This document shows positions 11,352 to 22,592 of a DNA stretch of 64,000 bases, one piece after another (position 1 is the first letter of the stretch; each line of letters starts with the position of its first letter). The position numbers and the translations under genes were made by a program. The stretch is taken from assembly GCA_027924585.1 (NCBI GenBank), contig BSBM01000809.1, forward strand, positions 5,985,001 through 6,049,000. The letters are read 5' to 3'. Origin of the DNA: Larix kaempferi. Its lineage: Eukaryota > Streptophyta > Pinopsida > Pinales > Pinaceae. Under the pieces are notes generated by a model. The model was not told the origin of the DNA. It saw only the letters and a program-made list of their open reading frames with translations, and ran no database searches.

Positions 11352-12355
11352 GTTCATTAAGGTTTGTGTCGAATTGTGATGTTTATCAAGGCTTATGTTA
11401 CATTGTGGCATTCATAAAGGGTTATGTCACATTGTGACAATGCCCAACATGTGAAATTTGACGTTCATCAAGGTTTACGTCGCATTGTGATGTTTATCAA
11501 GGGTTATGCCACATTGTGGCATTCATCAAGGGTTAGATGTGACATAATCACAATGTGAAATTTGGCATTCATCAAGGTTTATGTCGCATTGTGATGCTTA
11601 TCAAGGGTTACATTGCATTGTGGCGTTCATCAAGGGTTATGTCGCATTGCGACAATCCCCAATATGTGACACATATGCCGCCACAACCCAAGATGCGACA
11701 TATTCACAATGTGAAATTTGACGTTCATTAAGGTTCGTGTCACATTGTGCTTTTTATCAAGGCTTATGTTGCATTGTGGCGTTTATCAAGGGTTATGTTG
11801 CATTGCGACAATGCCCGAGATGTGAAATTTGACGTTCATCAAGGTTCATGTTGTGTTGTGATGTTTATCAAGGGTTATGTTGCATTGTGATGTTTATCAA
11901 GGGTTATGTTGCATTTTCGCAATCATCAAGGTTTAGATGCGACATATTCACAATGTGAAATTTGGTGTTTATCTTGAGGTTTATGTCGCATTGTGATGTT
12001 TATCAAGAGTTACGTTGCATTGTGGCGTTCATCAAGGGTTATGTCGCATTGCAACAATTCCCAATATGTGACACATATGCCAAGACAACCCAAGATGCGA
12101 CATATTCACAATATGAAATTTGACATTCATTAAGGTTTGTGTTGAATTGTGATGTTTATCAAGGCTTATGTTGCATTGTGGTGTTCATCAAGGGTTATGT
12201 CGTATTGCGGCAATGCCCAAAATGTGAAATTTGACGTTCATCAAGGTTTATGTCGCATTGTGATGTTAATCAAGGGTTATGTTGCATTGTGGCATTCATC
12301 AAGGATTAGATGCGACATATGCCCAATGTGAAATTTGACGTTCATCAAGGTATTA
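11352..12355. repeat. Degenerate tandem array, copy 1, right part
   Basis: This is a continuation of the array after the 800-bp insertion, with the palindrome TGTCGCATTGCGACA at 11640-11654. It stops abruptly at about 12355 where nearly pure A+T begins. The 60-codon frame at 12149-12331 is a read-through of the repeat. Confidence 0.75.
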
Positions 12356-13835
12356 AATTTGAAACTTTAATACTCTTATTTATCATCAACCTATATTATT
12401 TTTTTTAATTAAATTATAATATAATACTATAATTTAATGAAATTATTTTTTAATTAATTATATATTATAATTTTTCAATATCATATCTAAGTAAATTATA
12501 ATATATTTAATATCTCTATTTATCAAGTATGTATACTATAATATAATTATATTATAGCCAAATAATAATATTTTGAATTAAGCAATATTATTTTGTTATT
12601 ACTTTGATTATAATATTTGACTTAAATACTATCTTCTTATCATAGAATAATATAATCTAATATAATTAAAAGTATTATAATTATATTTAAAAATGATATT
12701 ATTATTTAATTAATTATTGAATTACAATTGATTAAATAATTATTATATTTTTTAATATTTATATGTTTTATCATTTATTAATTTTAATTAATTAATTAAT
12801 ATTGTTATTAACTAAATAAAAATATTAATTAATTAATATTATCATTCATTAAAGTATTTTATACTTACTTTGTTTAATTACTTATTATAAAAGAATAGTA
12901 GTGTTTATTTAATAGTATTGTTTAATTAAACAATATTATTAAACAAACAATTAAAATATGGATTTCATTAAAATTATTAAATAATATTAATATATTAATA
13001 TTATTAATTAAATAATCATTAATTACCTAATGTACAAATAGTTTTATTAACTAAATAACTATAATATGATTTAAATTATTTTATAATTATTACGTTTAAT
13101 TAATTATCATAAAATAATAATATTGTTTAATTAAACAATGTTGTTAATCAAACAATTAAATTATGTATTTCATTACAATTATTAAACAATATTATTATAT
13201 TCATATTTAAGTAATTATTATATTTTTTAATATTTTTTTTTTATGTTTTATCATATATTAATTTTAATTAATTATTTAATTTATTAATATTGTTATTAAT
13301 TAAATAACAATATTAATTAATTAATATTATCATTCACTAAAATATCCAATATTACACATATATCCAATATTAATAAATTGATAATGTTAATTAATTATAA
13401 TATAATAATCAATTATTTACATAACACATAATTATTTAATATATTATTAATTATTTATTTAATTAATATTATTATTAACTAAATAACAATAATTAATTCA
13501 TTCACTAAATTATTTTGTTTAATTACTTATTATAAAATAATAGTACCGTTTAATTAATAATATTATTTAATTAAAGAATATTATTAAACAACCCATTAAA
13601 ATATGGATTTCATTAAAATCATTAAATAATATTAATATATTAATATTTTTAATTTAATAATCATTAATTAACTAATTAACTAATATTATTATTAACTAAA
13701 TTTAAATTATTTTATAATTATTATAAAATAATAATATTTTTTATTTAAAGAATGTTATTAATCAATTATTCCATTAAAATTATTAAATAATATTATTCTA
13801 TTAATATTTCGGAGATATGTGTATGCGCCCACCCC
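12356..13835. repeat. 1.5-kb AT-rich domain with imperfect internal repeats
   Basis: Composition is almost entirely A and T. Blocks such as 'aattaattaatattgttatt' (near 12790, 13290 and 13460) and 'aaacaatattattaaaca' (near 12930 and 13570) recur with a loose spacing of several hundred bases. No open frame of note is present. It could act as a matrix-attachment or easily melted region; the sequence shows only the composition and the repeats. Confidence 0.7.
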
Positions 13836-13982
13836 AGCTACATTAATAATTATTAATGTGTTCGAATACGCCGATAGGTCTAAATTGGGCACATACTTTT
13901 CATATTAATGTTTTTCCTATAGTATGTGTCCCATTTATGCCTATCGGCCTATTCGAACACATTAATAATTATTAATGTGGCT
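13836..13982. repeat. Long near-perfect hairpin (56-nt arms, 25-nt loop)
   Basis: The left arm 13841-13896 pairs with the right arm 13922-13977 at 51 of 56 positions, and four of five further bases pair outside (13836-13840 with 13978-13982). The base of the stem is CATTAATAATTATTAATG, itself a perfect 18-bp palindrome, present on both sides. Inside it the arms carry GTGTTCGAATA and GCCGATAGG. It could be a foldback miniature element or, if transcribed, a small-RNA precursor. Neither is shown. Confidence 0.85.
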
Positions 13983-15745
13983 CTTGCTAGTTATGTTATC
14001 CTCAATAGATTTTATTTTTTAATAGTTTGAAAGAAATTACTTTTATTTGTTTTTAAAAATTGTTATTAAAACAAGTGAAATTAGTAGCAAAACTGCTTAT
14101 TACCACCTCTTAAAAATAAGAAAAAATAGTAATAATACTAATCTACAAATAAATAAAAAACATTTGAAAACATAATAGTTTTCAAAATTATCAAAACAAA
14201 AGTGAAATAGCAAAAAATACATAAAATCTTTATATGTAAAAATATAATTTTTTCCCATATGTGAGTGTTTCCCGAAACTAAGGGTGTGTTGTGAATATGG
14301 CAAGTGGAGGTGGTAGTGCAATACTGAGGGATGTGATATAAATAATTAATTTAATTTAATTATAAGATCTAATTTGTAATAGATATAAGTCAAATTTGAA
14401 CCATTTATAAACTTAAACAAATAATAGGAATTAAATAGAACACATGATATTTAATGTCATTAATGAAACATGATGTATGAAAACCAAATAGCAAGCAAAT
14501 ATATATATATATTTTTTAATTTTGTAATTTGAAATTGTTTTTATTTTTCAAAATTTCACATCCTAAGGAGGAGTAATTAGTCAATTCATGATTTTAGCTA
14601 ATCATAAAATAAAAAATTTAACTCTAAAATATTTAATAAAATAATTTTCATTTTCAAAATATTAAATTTAATATACAATTATTAAAAAACATTTAAAAGC
14701 ATAATAGTTTTTAAAATTATCAAAACAAAATTAAAATAACAACCCATTGCTATATTATCTACCTTAAACAATAATAATAATTATGTTATACTCCATAAAT
14801 TTTATTCTTTAATAGCTTGAAAGAAATTACTTTTATTTGTTCATAAAATTAATAAAACTTTGTTTAAAACCCGCCGATTTGAACCTGCCTTTATTGGGCA
14901 TCAATCAAGTCCTTTACCATTACGTTTTATGCTGTTCTTGATTAGTCTGTGGTCAAAATATTTATTTAACGTTTCAGCGATTTTATTTTCCCCAAATATA
15001 TGTTAAATCGGAGGGTTGAAACCCAAACCTCCATTCCTTCCTTCATGACCATTGCAAATACACTGTGAAGTGTTTATTATAGTGAATAGATACATTTTAT
15101 TTGTTCAAGATTGACATGTTGCATATTTTAATGAAAATACTTATCTGTCTTATTTGTTGCGTAGGTATCACTTTGATGGACACGCTATTATACTACCAAG
15201 ATTACGGTGAGATGTCGCATTTCTAAAATGATAGAGGGCGCAGTTGCCTCGTGTTCTCAAGGGCTTAAAACCCTAATTTGCTACATCCCCAGATCCGGAG
15301 GACCTATCAAAATCACTTCATCTGTCAGTCGTAGAGGTTGTATCTAATTTCACAAATTTTCACGCCAATTTAGGGTTTGCTGTGTTCATCCTGACGAATA
15401 TATCAACTGACAGGGATAAAAGGAGCTGACATTGTTGTGATTCTTAGACATTCGATTAATACTAGCCATCTCTGGAAACCAACGACACAGTATTTCATGA
15501 ATAATTGCCACGAAATTGTCGGAAAGAGATCGTAGATGTTTTCCATGTGTTCTCTATGGAGAGACAAAATCAACCAAACAAATTAGAGAATACAGGTATA
15601 TTGAATCACAGAATATGATACAACGGTCATTAATGGGATTCACCATAGTAAGTATACTAAGTTACGATAGTAATTAATTACTATATCACTGAGAACTAAG
15701 TTTGTGGCTGTTGCAAAGCGAAAGACCACCAAATCTCCAGTCGAG
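13983..15745. other. AT-rich spacer with a repeated block and an inverted pair; no gene
   Basis: The block near 14005-14210 recurs in diverged, rearranged form near 14680-14850 ('tttgaaagaaattactttt' and 'ataatagtttt-aaaattatc'). AAACCCGCCGATTT (14867-14880) faces AAATCGGAGGGTT (15005-15017) as an inverted pair. 15270-15300 contains 'aaccctaatttgctacatcc', reminiscent of a plant 5' leader with a telo-box, and 15667-15684 is the palindrome ATAGTAATTAATTACTAT. The short frame 15704-15919 spans the start of duplication copy 2 and its C-terminal part recurs at 5097-5270; no family is recognised. Confidence 0.55.
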
Positions 15746-18022
15746 GCTCGGTTGGTCGGGAATGAGAGACAAAACCCTGTGGGTGTTTTGAGGTACTTTG
15801 AGATGAATTTATATTGTGGTAAAAATTTAGTAGAGGCGCAGAAGCTGGGTGCGGCGGCCAGTAGAAAACCTAAATCCCTATCACGAATTTTTTATATAGT
15901 AAACAGTATTTATATATAGATGCTGTAGCGAACGTTAGTTTGGATATCGACAGCGAAGTCGTCTCTGTAGTTATATGCCCTCATTTTTAATGTTATTTAT
16001 AATGTAGAGCAAATTCTGTAATGTGTGATCCAGCTGGTTCATGGTTGACATCAAAAACCCGGCTCGGCGAGCTTTCCTTGGTTCCGGAGCAGGTAGCGGT
16101 CTAATTGCAATATCTAACCATCTTTTTTTGCAAACCTCTCATGGATATTGACCACTTCGTTTCAAGTGTCCGGAGAGAATTATTATGTACTGGTGCAATG
16201 TATTATTATGTGCGGGATACGGAATAAAATGGACAACCGGTGCTTGTTCTCTGTTTCCTGGTATATATTGCTGTGTTTGTATATATTGCTTCTTCTCTGT
16301 TATCTTCTGTTTTTTTCTGCTACTGGAAGTATCGGTTTCACCGGGGGATTGGTATATCCCATCCTTTTTCTTGTGGTTGACGATTTGGGAGACTGGTATG
16401 TCTCGGCTGTTATACTTCTCCTGTCTCTGCGTTGGCTGTAGCAGCCGGTTATGTAATATCTGGTTTGTAAACGTTCATACTTCTAATACAAGTGTGGTTC
16501 TTTTTTTATTAAAAAAATTGTAAGGGTCTTCTGCAAATTGCAATATTAATAGCATTCTTTTTTATATAAATAATTTATAATTTTACATTGAAAAAAATAA
16601 TTCTATTAATAATTTATATCTAACCATCTTTTTTTCAAACCTCTCATGGATATTGACCATCGTTTTTGCTATTAAGTTGCATGGGTGTCTCATTCTTACG
16701 CCCTAGGCGGTCAAATTCCGCAATATGGCATTGTTGCTCTCGATTGTTGTGTTGCGTAGGAGTTTCAGAGACTCGAACCCTGGCTGTTGTTTCCATAGGT
16801 GCCACAGAACTATGCAGATTTATTTCTAACCGTGATGCATGCTGATAGGCCTCCAAAGCATCCTCAACGAACATTTTTAGAGAACATGAATAAATAACTC
16901 AAGTTTATTTCCTCAAGAGAACTTGTATTCAGTGGGCTTGGTGTTACATAAACATTTAAACAAAAAATGTACTTGCGAAATTTTGTCATGCCGTCTATCT
17001 GTATGTTGGAAGGCAGCGACAGGTTAATGGTCTTTCAACATATTATCTATGCAATTGTACTTTGAAATAATTCAAATATCAATATATGCATGGATTCAGT
17101 TTTCAAGTTTTATACCTTTATATAACTTTTAGTTATTTATTGTATTTTCCAAAGTCAACTTGGGTGTGATGTTACTAAATTGATTTCAATGTTATTAAAA
17201 TTAAAATTATGAATGCGAGAGCGTGGAATCCATAAAAAGGTAACAATGTCGAAATATGCATGATTGGTTCATTCTTCTCTTCGATGATATATAGACATAG
17301 CTTTAAGTTTTAAAATTATCTTTTAATATAAATATTTTTTCGTGTACAAATAAAATATACATTAAATTCATAACATAGTGTAATATATATATATATTAAA
17401 ATGTTGTACTAATTTTTGTTTATGTTGAATATTTTTAATAACAATTTTATTTTCATGACATAACTATGGAGAGGATTCTCATTAAAAGTGCATCTTTTCA
17501 CCTAACTTAACACCTATCAATCTAATTTAGATGGAATCAATTTCAATAAAATGTAGGATAGTAACCAAGTACAATAATAATACCTATATTATAGATAACA
17601 ATAATAAAGTGAATAACAATAGCTATTTGAATGAATATATAGATGTAATATAACAATACAATTTTGAGGGTTATGTTTGATTAAGACCTTCATTAAGGCT
17701 TGTGTTAGATTGTGACATTCCTCCATGGTCATGTTGCATTATGGTTATGTTTCTTAATATCACATTGCGATGCTCATCAAAGAGTATGTCACATTTCGGC
17801 ATAATGTGGTTTTGTCGCATTGTGGCATTCATCAATGCTTATGTTGGATTGTGACATTCCTCCATGGTACATTCCTTAATGGTTTTTAATAAATAGTATT
17901 TAATTACATCGATATTCGTTTATATCTCACATTTTGGGGTGGAATTGGAAGAGCCGATCATCAAGATTGAGTAGATTACTTCAATGGCCTTCGCCGTATT
18001 GTGTTAGTATTCGTTAAGGGAT
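15746..18022. repeat. Large direct duplication, copy 2
   Basis: This aligns with 5097-6426 and 7049-8059 but lacks the 0.62-kb and 1.1-kb segments of copy 1, so it supplies both near-empty sites. Single-base differences suggest several percent divergence. It continues directly into the array at 18023. Orientation is the same and the offset is about 10.6 kb. It could be a segmental duplication or the two LTRs of an old large element. No primer site or TG/CA ends were found to support the latter. Confidence 0.85.
16644..16874 (-). pseudogene. Second copy of the unidentified conserved frame, N-terminally broken
   Basis: The 76-codon minus-strand frame matches the C-terminal part of the frame at 6354-6010 with two amino-acid differences. 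An extra T near 16875 shifts the frame upstream, so the N-terminal 38 residues are lost. It ends in the same '-DGQYP/-HGQYP' stretch. Function is unknown. Confidence 0.35.
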
Positions 18023-19245
18023 TGTGTGGGGTTAACAAGCTATGGGATTACATGGGGTTAACGATGGCACTTGGCAATGGTGTGTAGCACCTCAGTAACT
18101 ATTTCTGCAACGTGGAGGTGGTTTCTGTTGCGTGGAGGTCGTATTTGTAATGAATACCGGCGTAAGTAATGCTGCATGGGGTGGAAAGCATGTAACAGTG
18201 TGTGGACAATGCATGGGAGCGTTTGAGCGACATATTCACAATGTGAAATTTGATTTTAGAGTAGATTTTTTAAACCATTTTTCTTTTAAACCATTCATAA
18301 AGGATTATTGTCGCATGTAGCATTCATCGAAGTCTATGTCGCATTTATGTCGACAATGAATACAACATAAATTCATTAATGTTAAATGTCATCATCCATT
18401 AAGGGTTATGTCTCATTGCGATATTCATCAAGGGTTATATTGGATTGGGACATTCCTGCTTAGTACATTCAATAATGGTTTTGTCGCATTGCGATATTTG
18501 ACATTCATGAAGGCTTATGTCGCAACGTGATGTTTATCAATGGTTACGTTGCATTGTGACGTTCATCAAGGGTTATGTCGCATTGCGATAATGCCCAATA
18601 TGTGACACATATGCCGACACAACCGAAGATGCGACGTATTCACAATGTGAAATTTGACGTTCATTAAGGTTTGTGTTGCATTGTGATGTTTATCAAGGCT
18701 TATGTTGCATTGTGGCATTCATCAAGGGTTATGTCGCATTGCGACAATGTCCAAGACGTGAAATTTGACGTCCATCAAGGTTTATGTCGCATTGTGATGT
18801 TTATCAAGGGTTATGTTGCATGATGGCATTCATCAAGGGTTAGATGTGACATATTCACAATGTGAAATTTGCGTTCATCAAGGTTTATGTCGCATTGTGA
18901 TGTTTATCAAGGGTTACATTGCATTGTGGCGTTCATCAAGGGTTATGTCGCATTGCGACAATCCCTAATATGTGACACATATGCTGACACAACCAAAGAC
19001 GTGACATATTCACAATGTGAAATTTGACGTTCATTAAGGTTTGCGTTGCATTGTGATGTTTATCAAGGCTTATGTTGCATTGTGGCGTTCATCAAGGGTT
19101 ATGTCGCATTGCGACAATGCTCGAGATGTGAAATTTGACGTTCATCAAGGTTTATGTTGCATTATGATGTTTATCAAGGGTTATATTGCATTATCGCATT
19201 CATCAAGGTTTATATGCGACATATTCACAATGTGAAATTTGACGT
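18023..19245. repeat. Degenerate tandem array around TGTCGCATTGCGACA, copy 2
   Basis: This has the same word set and order as 9171-10551, with the exact palindrome at 18732-18746, 18946-18960 and 19102-19116. It stops abruptly at about 19245, inside 'gacgttcatc', where the gypsy coding sequence begins. The gypsy fragment is therefore joined to the array at a sharp breakpoint. Confidence 0.8.
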
Positions 19246-20208
19246 TCATCCACTGACGTCAACCTCCAAACCCGTCGGAACCAATATGGCTCCACCCCTG
19301 AAGCCTCTCCCGCTGACAAAAGCACTAACGCTCATCCCACTAATCAGACGTTACGTATACCTCCGGCTCCACTAGATGGCACCTCTAAAGCACCTCGCTT
19401 CCCACTTCGTCGCATCAACAACAACCCCAATGCTCGTGCTGCGTCAAATTACAACATTGTAGATGACTTAGCCCAATCTCCCGCAGCCATGTCTGCGTTA
19501 GAAGTCTTAAAAAACTGTCCTTCACAGCGCAAGACTTTGCTCTCTGCCATTGGTGCTATTGACCCAAATGACTCACAACTGATGGCCTTCGATTTGGACC
19601 AGTCCGAACCACGCCTGCCTTCCACTTTAGCGTTTCAAGTTTCTGTTTCCATTCGGAATCTTGTCATCCATCGGTGCATCATCGATGAAGGTGCCTCTAC
19701 ATGCGTTATGTCCACATTTGTTTGGCAGAAGTTGGGATCCCCTACTCTCCAGCAGTCCACCACTGCGTTGCGAGCCTACGACGGAAGTTCGGCTCAACCC
19801 CAAGGTCTTTTAGCTAATGTCCCTGTCCAGTTGGATGGTAAAACCGTGCTCATTGATATAGAGGTCATCAATGCCCAACTTGATTATAACCTCTTACTTG
19901 GCCGCAGCTACATGTATGCCATGCGGGCGGTTGCCTCATCTATTTTTCGTACCATGATGTTCACCCATGACGGACGCGTGGTCAAGGTCGACCAACTCAC
20001 CTATTACGATCCCAGTGCCCTCGCTGCACTCGAAAATGTTCTCCCTATGGTTGAACAACCTGTTTGTGGTGCAACTACCTCGCTTTTTTTCTCTGTGGGA
20101 CCTGGAGTTTACTCAGATACGCCGATGACCTCAACATTTCAATCCATTCCTCCCCTTTCACCTGCGCCCAAAGTATCTGACCTATGTACCCTTTCCCACA
20201 ATACATAA
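19246..20208 (+). pseudogene. Ty3/gypsy protease region (5'-truncated)
   Basis: The frame is open from the breakpoint at 19246 to TAA at 20206-20208. The first in-frame Met after the linker is at 19489, but the frame is open upstream ('YNIVDDLAQSPAAMSALEV'), so the true start is missing. The retroviral-type aspartic protease shows the active-site triad as Asp-Glu-Gly ('CIIDEGASTCVMS', about 19672-19710) instead of the usual Asp-Ser/Thr-Gly, and the late 'LLLGRSYMYAM' segment. Asp-Glu-Gly is seen in some plant gypsy lineages, so it is not proof of inactivation. Gag is absent. The enzyme would cleave the element's own polyprotein. Confidence 0.85.
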
Positions 20209-20600
20209 ACACCCACCAATCAACCGCCCTTGTTACCCAAACCACCATTGGTACCTAGTCACATTGGTGTTACACCCATCCACACAATCCCCTTCCTATT
20301 CCCTCCCTCGGGCGTAGTAAGCACCCCGGTTATGGCTACTATTAGCCTCCCCGAGTTAACCTTGGAATTACCCGTGTGGTATTTTTCGCCTCCCGTTCCC
20401 CCGCCGACACCAAATGTTGTCCTCCAACCGGTGCAACCCATTGCCACTACTAGTCAACCACCTCCTAGTGTCCCCACCCCTTCGTCATCTACGAATCCCC
20501 CTCCTCTTATCAATCCCACTGGGGGCAGAGGCCCACAACCATACACTGTTGTCCCCTCGCCCAAGACCATTAACCCCCCCCGTGTTTCGTGCTCCTCCTA
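20209..20600 (+). pseudogene. Pro/Thr/Ser-rich linker of the gypsy polyprotein
   Basis: After the TAA at 20206 the same frame continues (20209-20601) with a low-complexity Pro-, Val- and Ser-rich sequence linking protease to zinc knuckles. Near 20573-20581 there is a run of eight C's, and the reading frame downstream is shifted from this one. A homopolymer length change is the likely frameshift. No enzymatic domain is present. Confidence 0.65.
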
Positions 20601-22592
20601 AATGCTCGTTGTGTGATGAGTTAGGCCATCCGACTCATCAATGTCCATAATTACCTGCATTACAGGAACACATACAAATGCTTGACAATGATCCCAACAT
20701 CCCGGTTGTCGAACTTGATCCAACCCATAAGCCTCGTGATAAATCACTGCGTACCAACCACCCTTGTGCAATATGCAGTATTTACGGCCATTACTCACAT
20801 CACTGTCCCGATATCCTAGATTATAGTGCATCTCTCTACGAGATGAATAATTTGGACCTTGAGACGGCACACCCCACAATTGAGGAGATTCACCCCCCTA
20901 TCTCATCCCCATCCGAAGAGATTAACACCATTTATATGATCTCTTCGACTACCGCTCCCTCGTCAACCGATTTGACAACTCAACGTTTCCACAATGATGG
21001 GGAGATTCTTGAGGCTCTCACTGCCCCGGATTATACCTGGGATGACATGCACCATCGTTCCTATTTCCTCCCAGAAGACTCCTCCTCTACCACAGCTACC
21101 CAATTTGCGGTTGAATCCAAAGATTTCCTTCCAACCAAAGTCGACTGGTTTAAGGATCCTATTCCCGCTCCTGAGACCTTTGAGGAAGGTAACATGGCCA
21201 ACATCTCACCCGTCATCCGCATAGATATCTCTGACCCACCTGGTGCTCTTGAAATCATTACCTTAGGAGCCTCCTGCAGTGAGTATGAGATTGGAGAGTA
21301 CAAAAAACTTTTCCAAGAGTTTCGTGATTTCTTTGCCTGGTCCTATACCGAAATGCCTGGTCTCGACCCCACTATTATAGAGCACCACCTTGACACATGG
21401 CCCGATGTACCCCCCGTTTGCCAGAAACAACGCCCCATTCATCCTTCCAAGCTCCCCGCTGTTAAAGCAGAGGTTGAGAAACTTCGCAAAGGAGGATTCA
21501 TTTATCCTATCACATATACCACCTGGGTTTCAAACCTCGTCCCTGTTAATAAGAAACAAGGCACCATTAGAGTATGCACTGACTTCCGCGATTTAAACCG
21601 AGCCTGTCCCAAAGATAACTTCCCCATGCCATTTATTGACCAACTCATCGATGCGTGTGCGGGGCATGAAGTCCTATCTTTCATGGACGGTTTTTCTGGA
21701 TACAACTAGATTCAGATCCGTAAGGAGGATCAGTACAAGACTGCCTTTACCACCCCATGGGGCACCTTTTCCTATCGCGTCATGCCTTTCAGCCTAAAAA
21801 ATGTCGGTGCCACCTTCCAGCGGGCCATGACCTATTGTTTTCACGACTTGGTCCGTATCCTGCTCGTCTATCTTGACGACCTTACAGCTCGTTCCCGGAA
21901 ACGATCAGACCACCTTAACGACCTCCGGCAAGTTTTCCTGCGTTGTCGCAAATATCAAATCCGCTTGAACCCACACAAGTGTGTCTTTTGCGTTCCGGCA
22001 GGCCGGTTGTTGGGTTTCATTGTTTCCCAGAAAGGAATTGTTGTTGATCCCCTGAAAGTCCAAGCCATCTTAGACCTTCCCTCTCCTCGCACGCTTCGGT
22101 AGCTCCAGATTCTGCAGGGGCGATCTAATTTCCTCCGTCGCTTCGTTCCTGATTATGCCACCACCGTTCATGGTTTCTTACGTCTGCTTCGTACCCACAT
22201 ACCCTTTGTTTGGGATGAGCAGGCAGAAGCTACATTCGAATCCCTCAAGAAAGCTATCACAAAAGCCCCTTTGATCTCCCCTCCGGATTTCTCTCAGGAC
22301 TTCATCCTTTACTTATCGAAATCCGATTATGCCGTGTCCGGAGTCCTTGTTCAAGAAGACGCCGCTCACTAGGAGCATGTCATTTATTACGTCAGCCAGA
22401 CCTTGTCTGGGCCACCCCTATGTTACCCATATGCGGAAAGAATCGCCCTTGCTGTGGTCTTCTCCGTCCAAAAATTGCGACACTACATTTTGCTCAGTCA
22501 TACCACAGTTGTCGCTGACTCCAACCCCATGGTTTATCTCTTAAACTGGTGGCTCCTGTAATGTCGCGTTGCTGTAGATTTACAAAAGTGGA
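20594..22592 (+). pseudogene. Ty3/gypsy zinc knuckles, reverse transcriptase and partial RNase H
   Basis: One frame holds two CCHC zinc knuckles (20603-20644 and 20765-20806, each C-X2-C-X4-H-X4-C), an acidic spacer, and the reverse transcriptase from about 21390. Visible RT blocks are 'RVCTDFRDLNRACPKDNFP', 'FMDGFSGYN', 'AFTTPWGTFSYRVMPF' and the catalytic 'YLDD' (21869-21880). RNase H starts near 22300 and ends without the usual C-terminus; integrase is absent. In-frame stops lie at 20648 (TAA), 21707, 22100 and 22370 (TAG) and 22559 (TAA). At 21707 the TAG replaces the Gln of the conserved GYNQI motif. The fragment is joined to satellite at about 22592. The enzyme would copy element RNA into DNA; this copy cannot. 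Confidence 0.9.

Noticed and set aside
9960-12331. Open frames rich in 'VHQGLCRIVMFIKGYVALW' in the TGTCGCA array
   Set aside because: They are translations of a degenerate DNA repeat, begin and end at arbitrary points, and recur in shifted form wherever the array occurs.
15270-15745. First exon of a host gene near the 'aaaccctaattt' leader-like sequence
   Set aside because: No start codon with a sustained frame or convincing splice sites follow; the nearby 71-codon frame matches only the other duplication copy.
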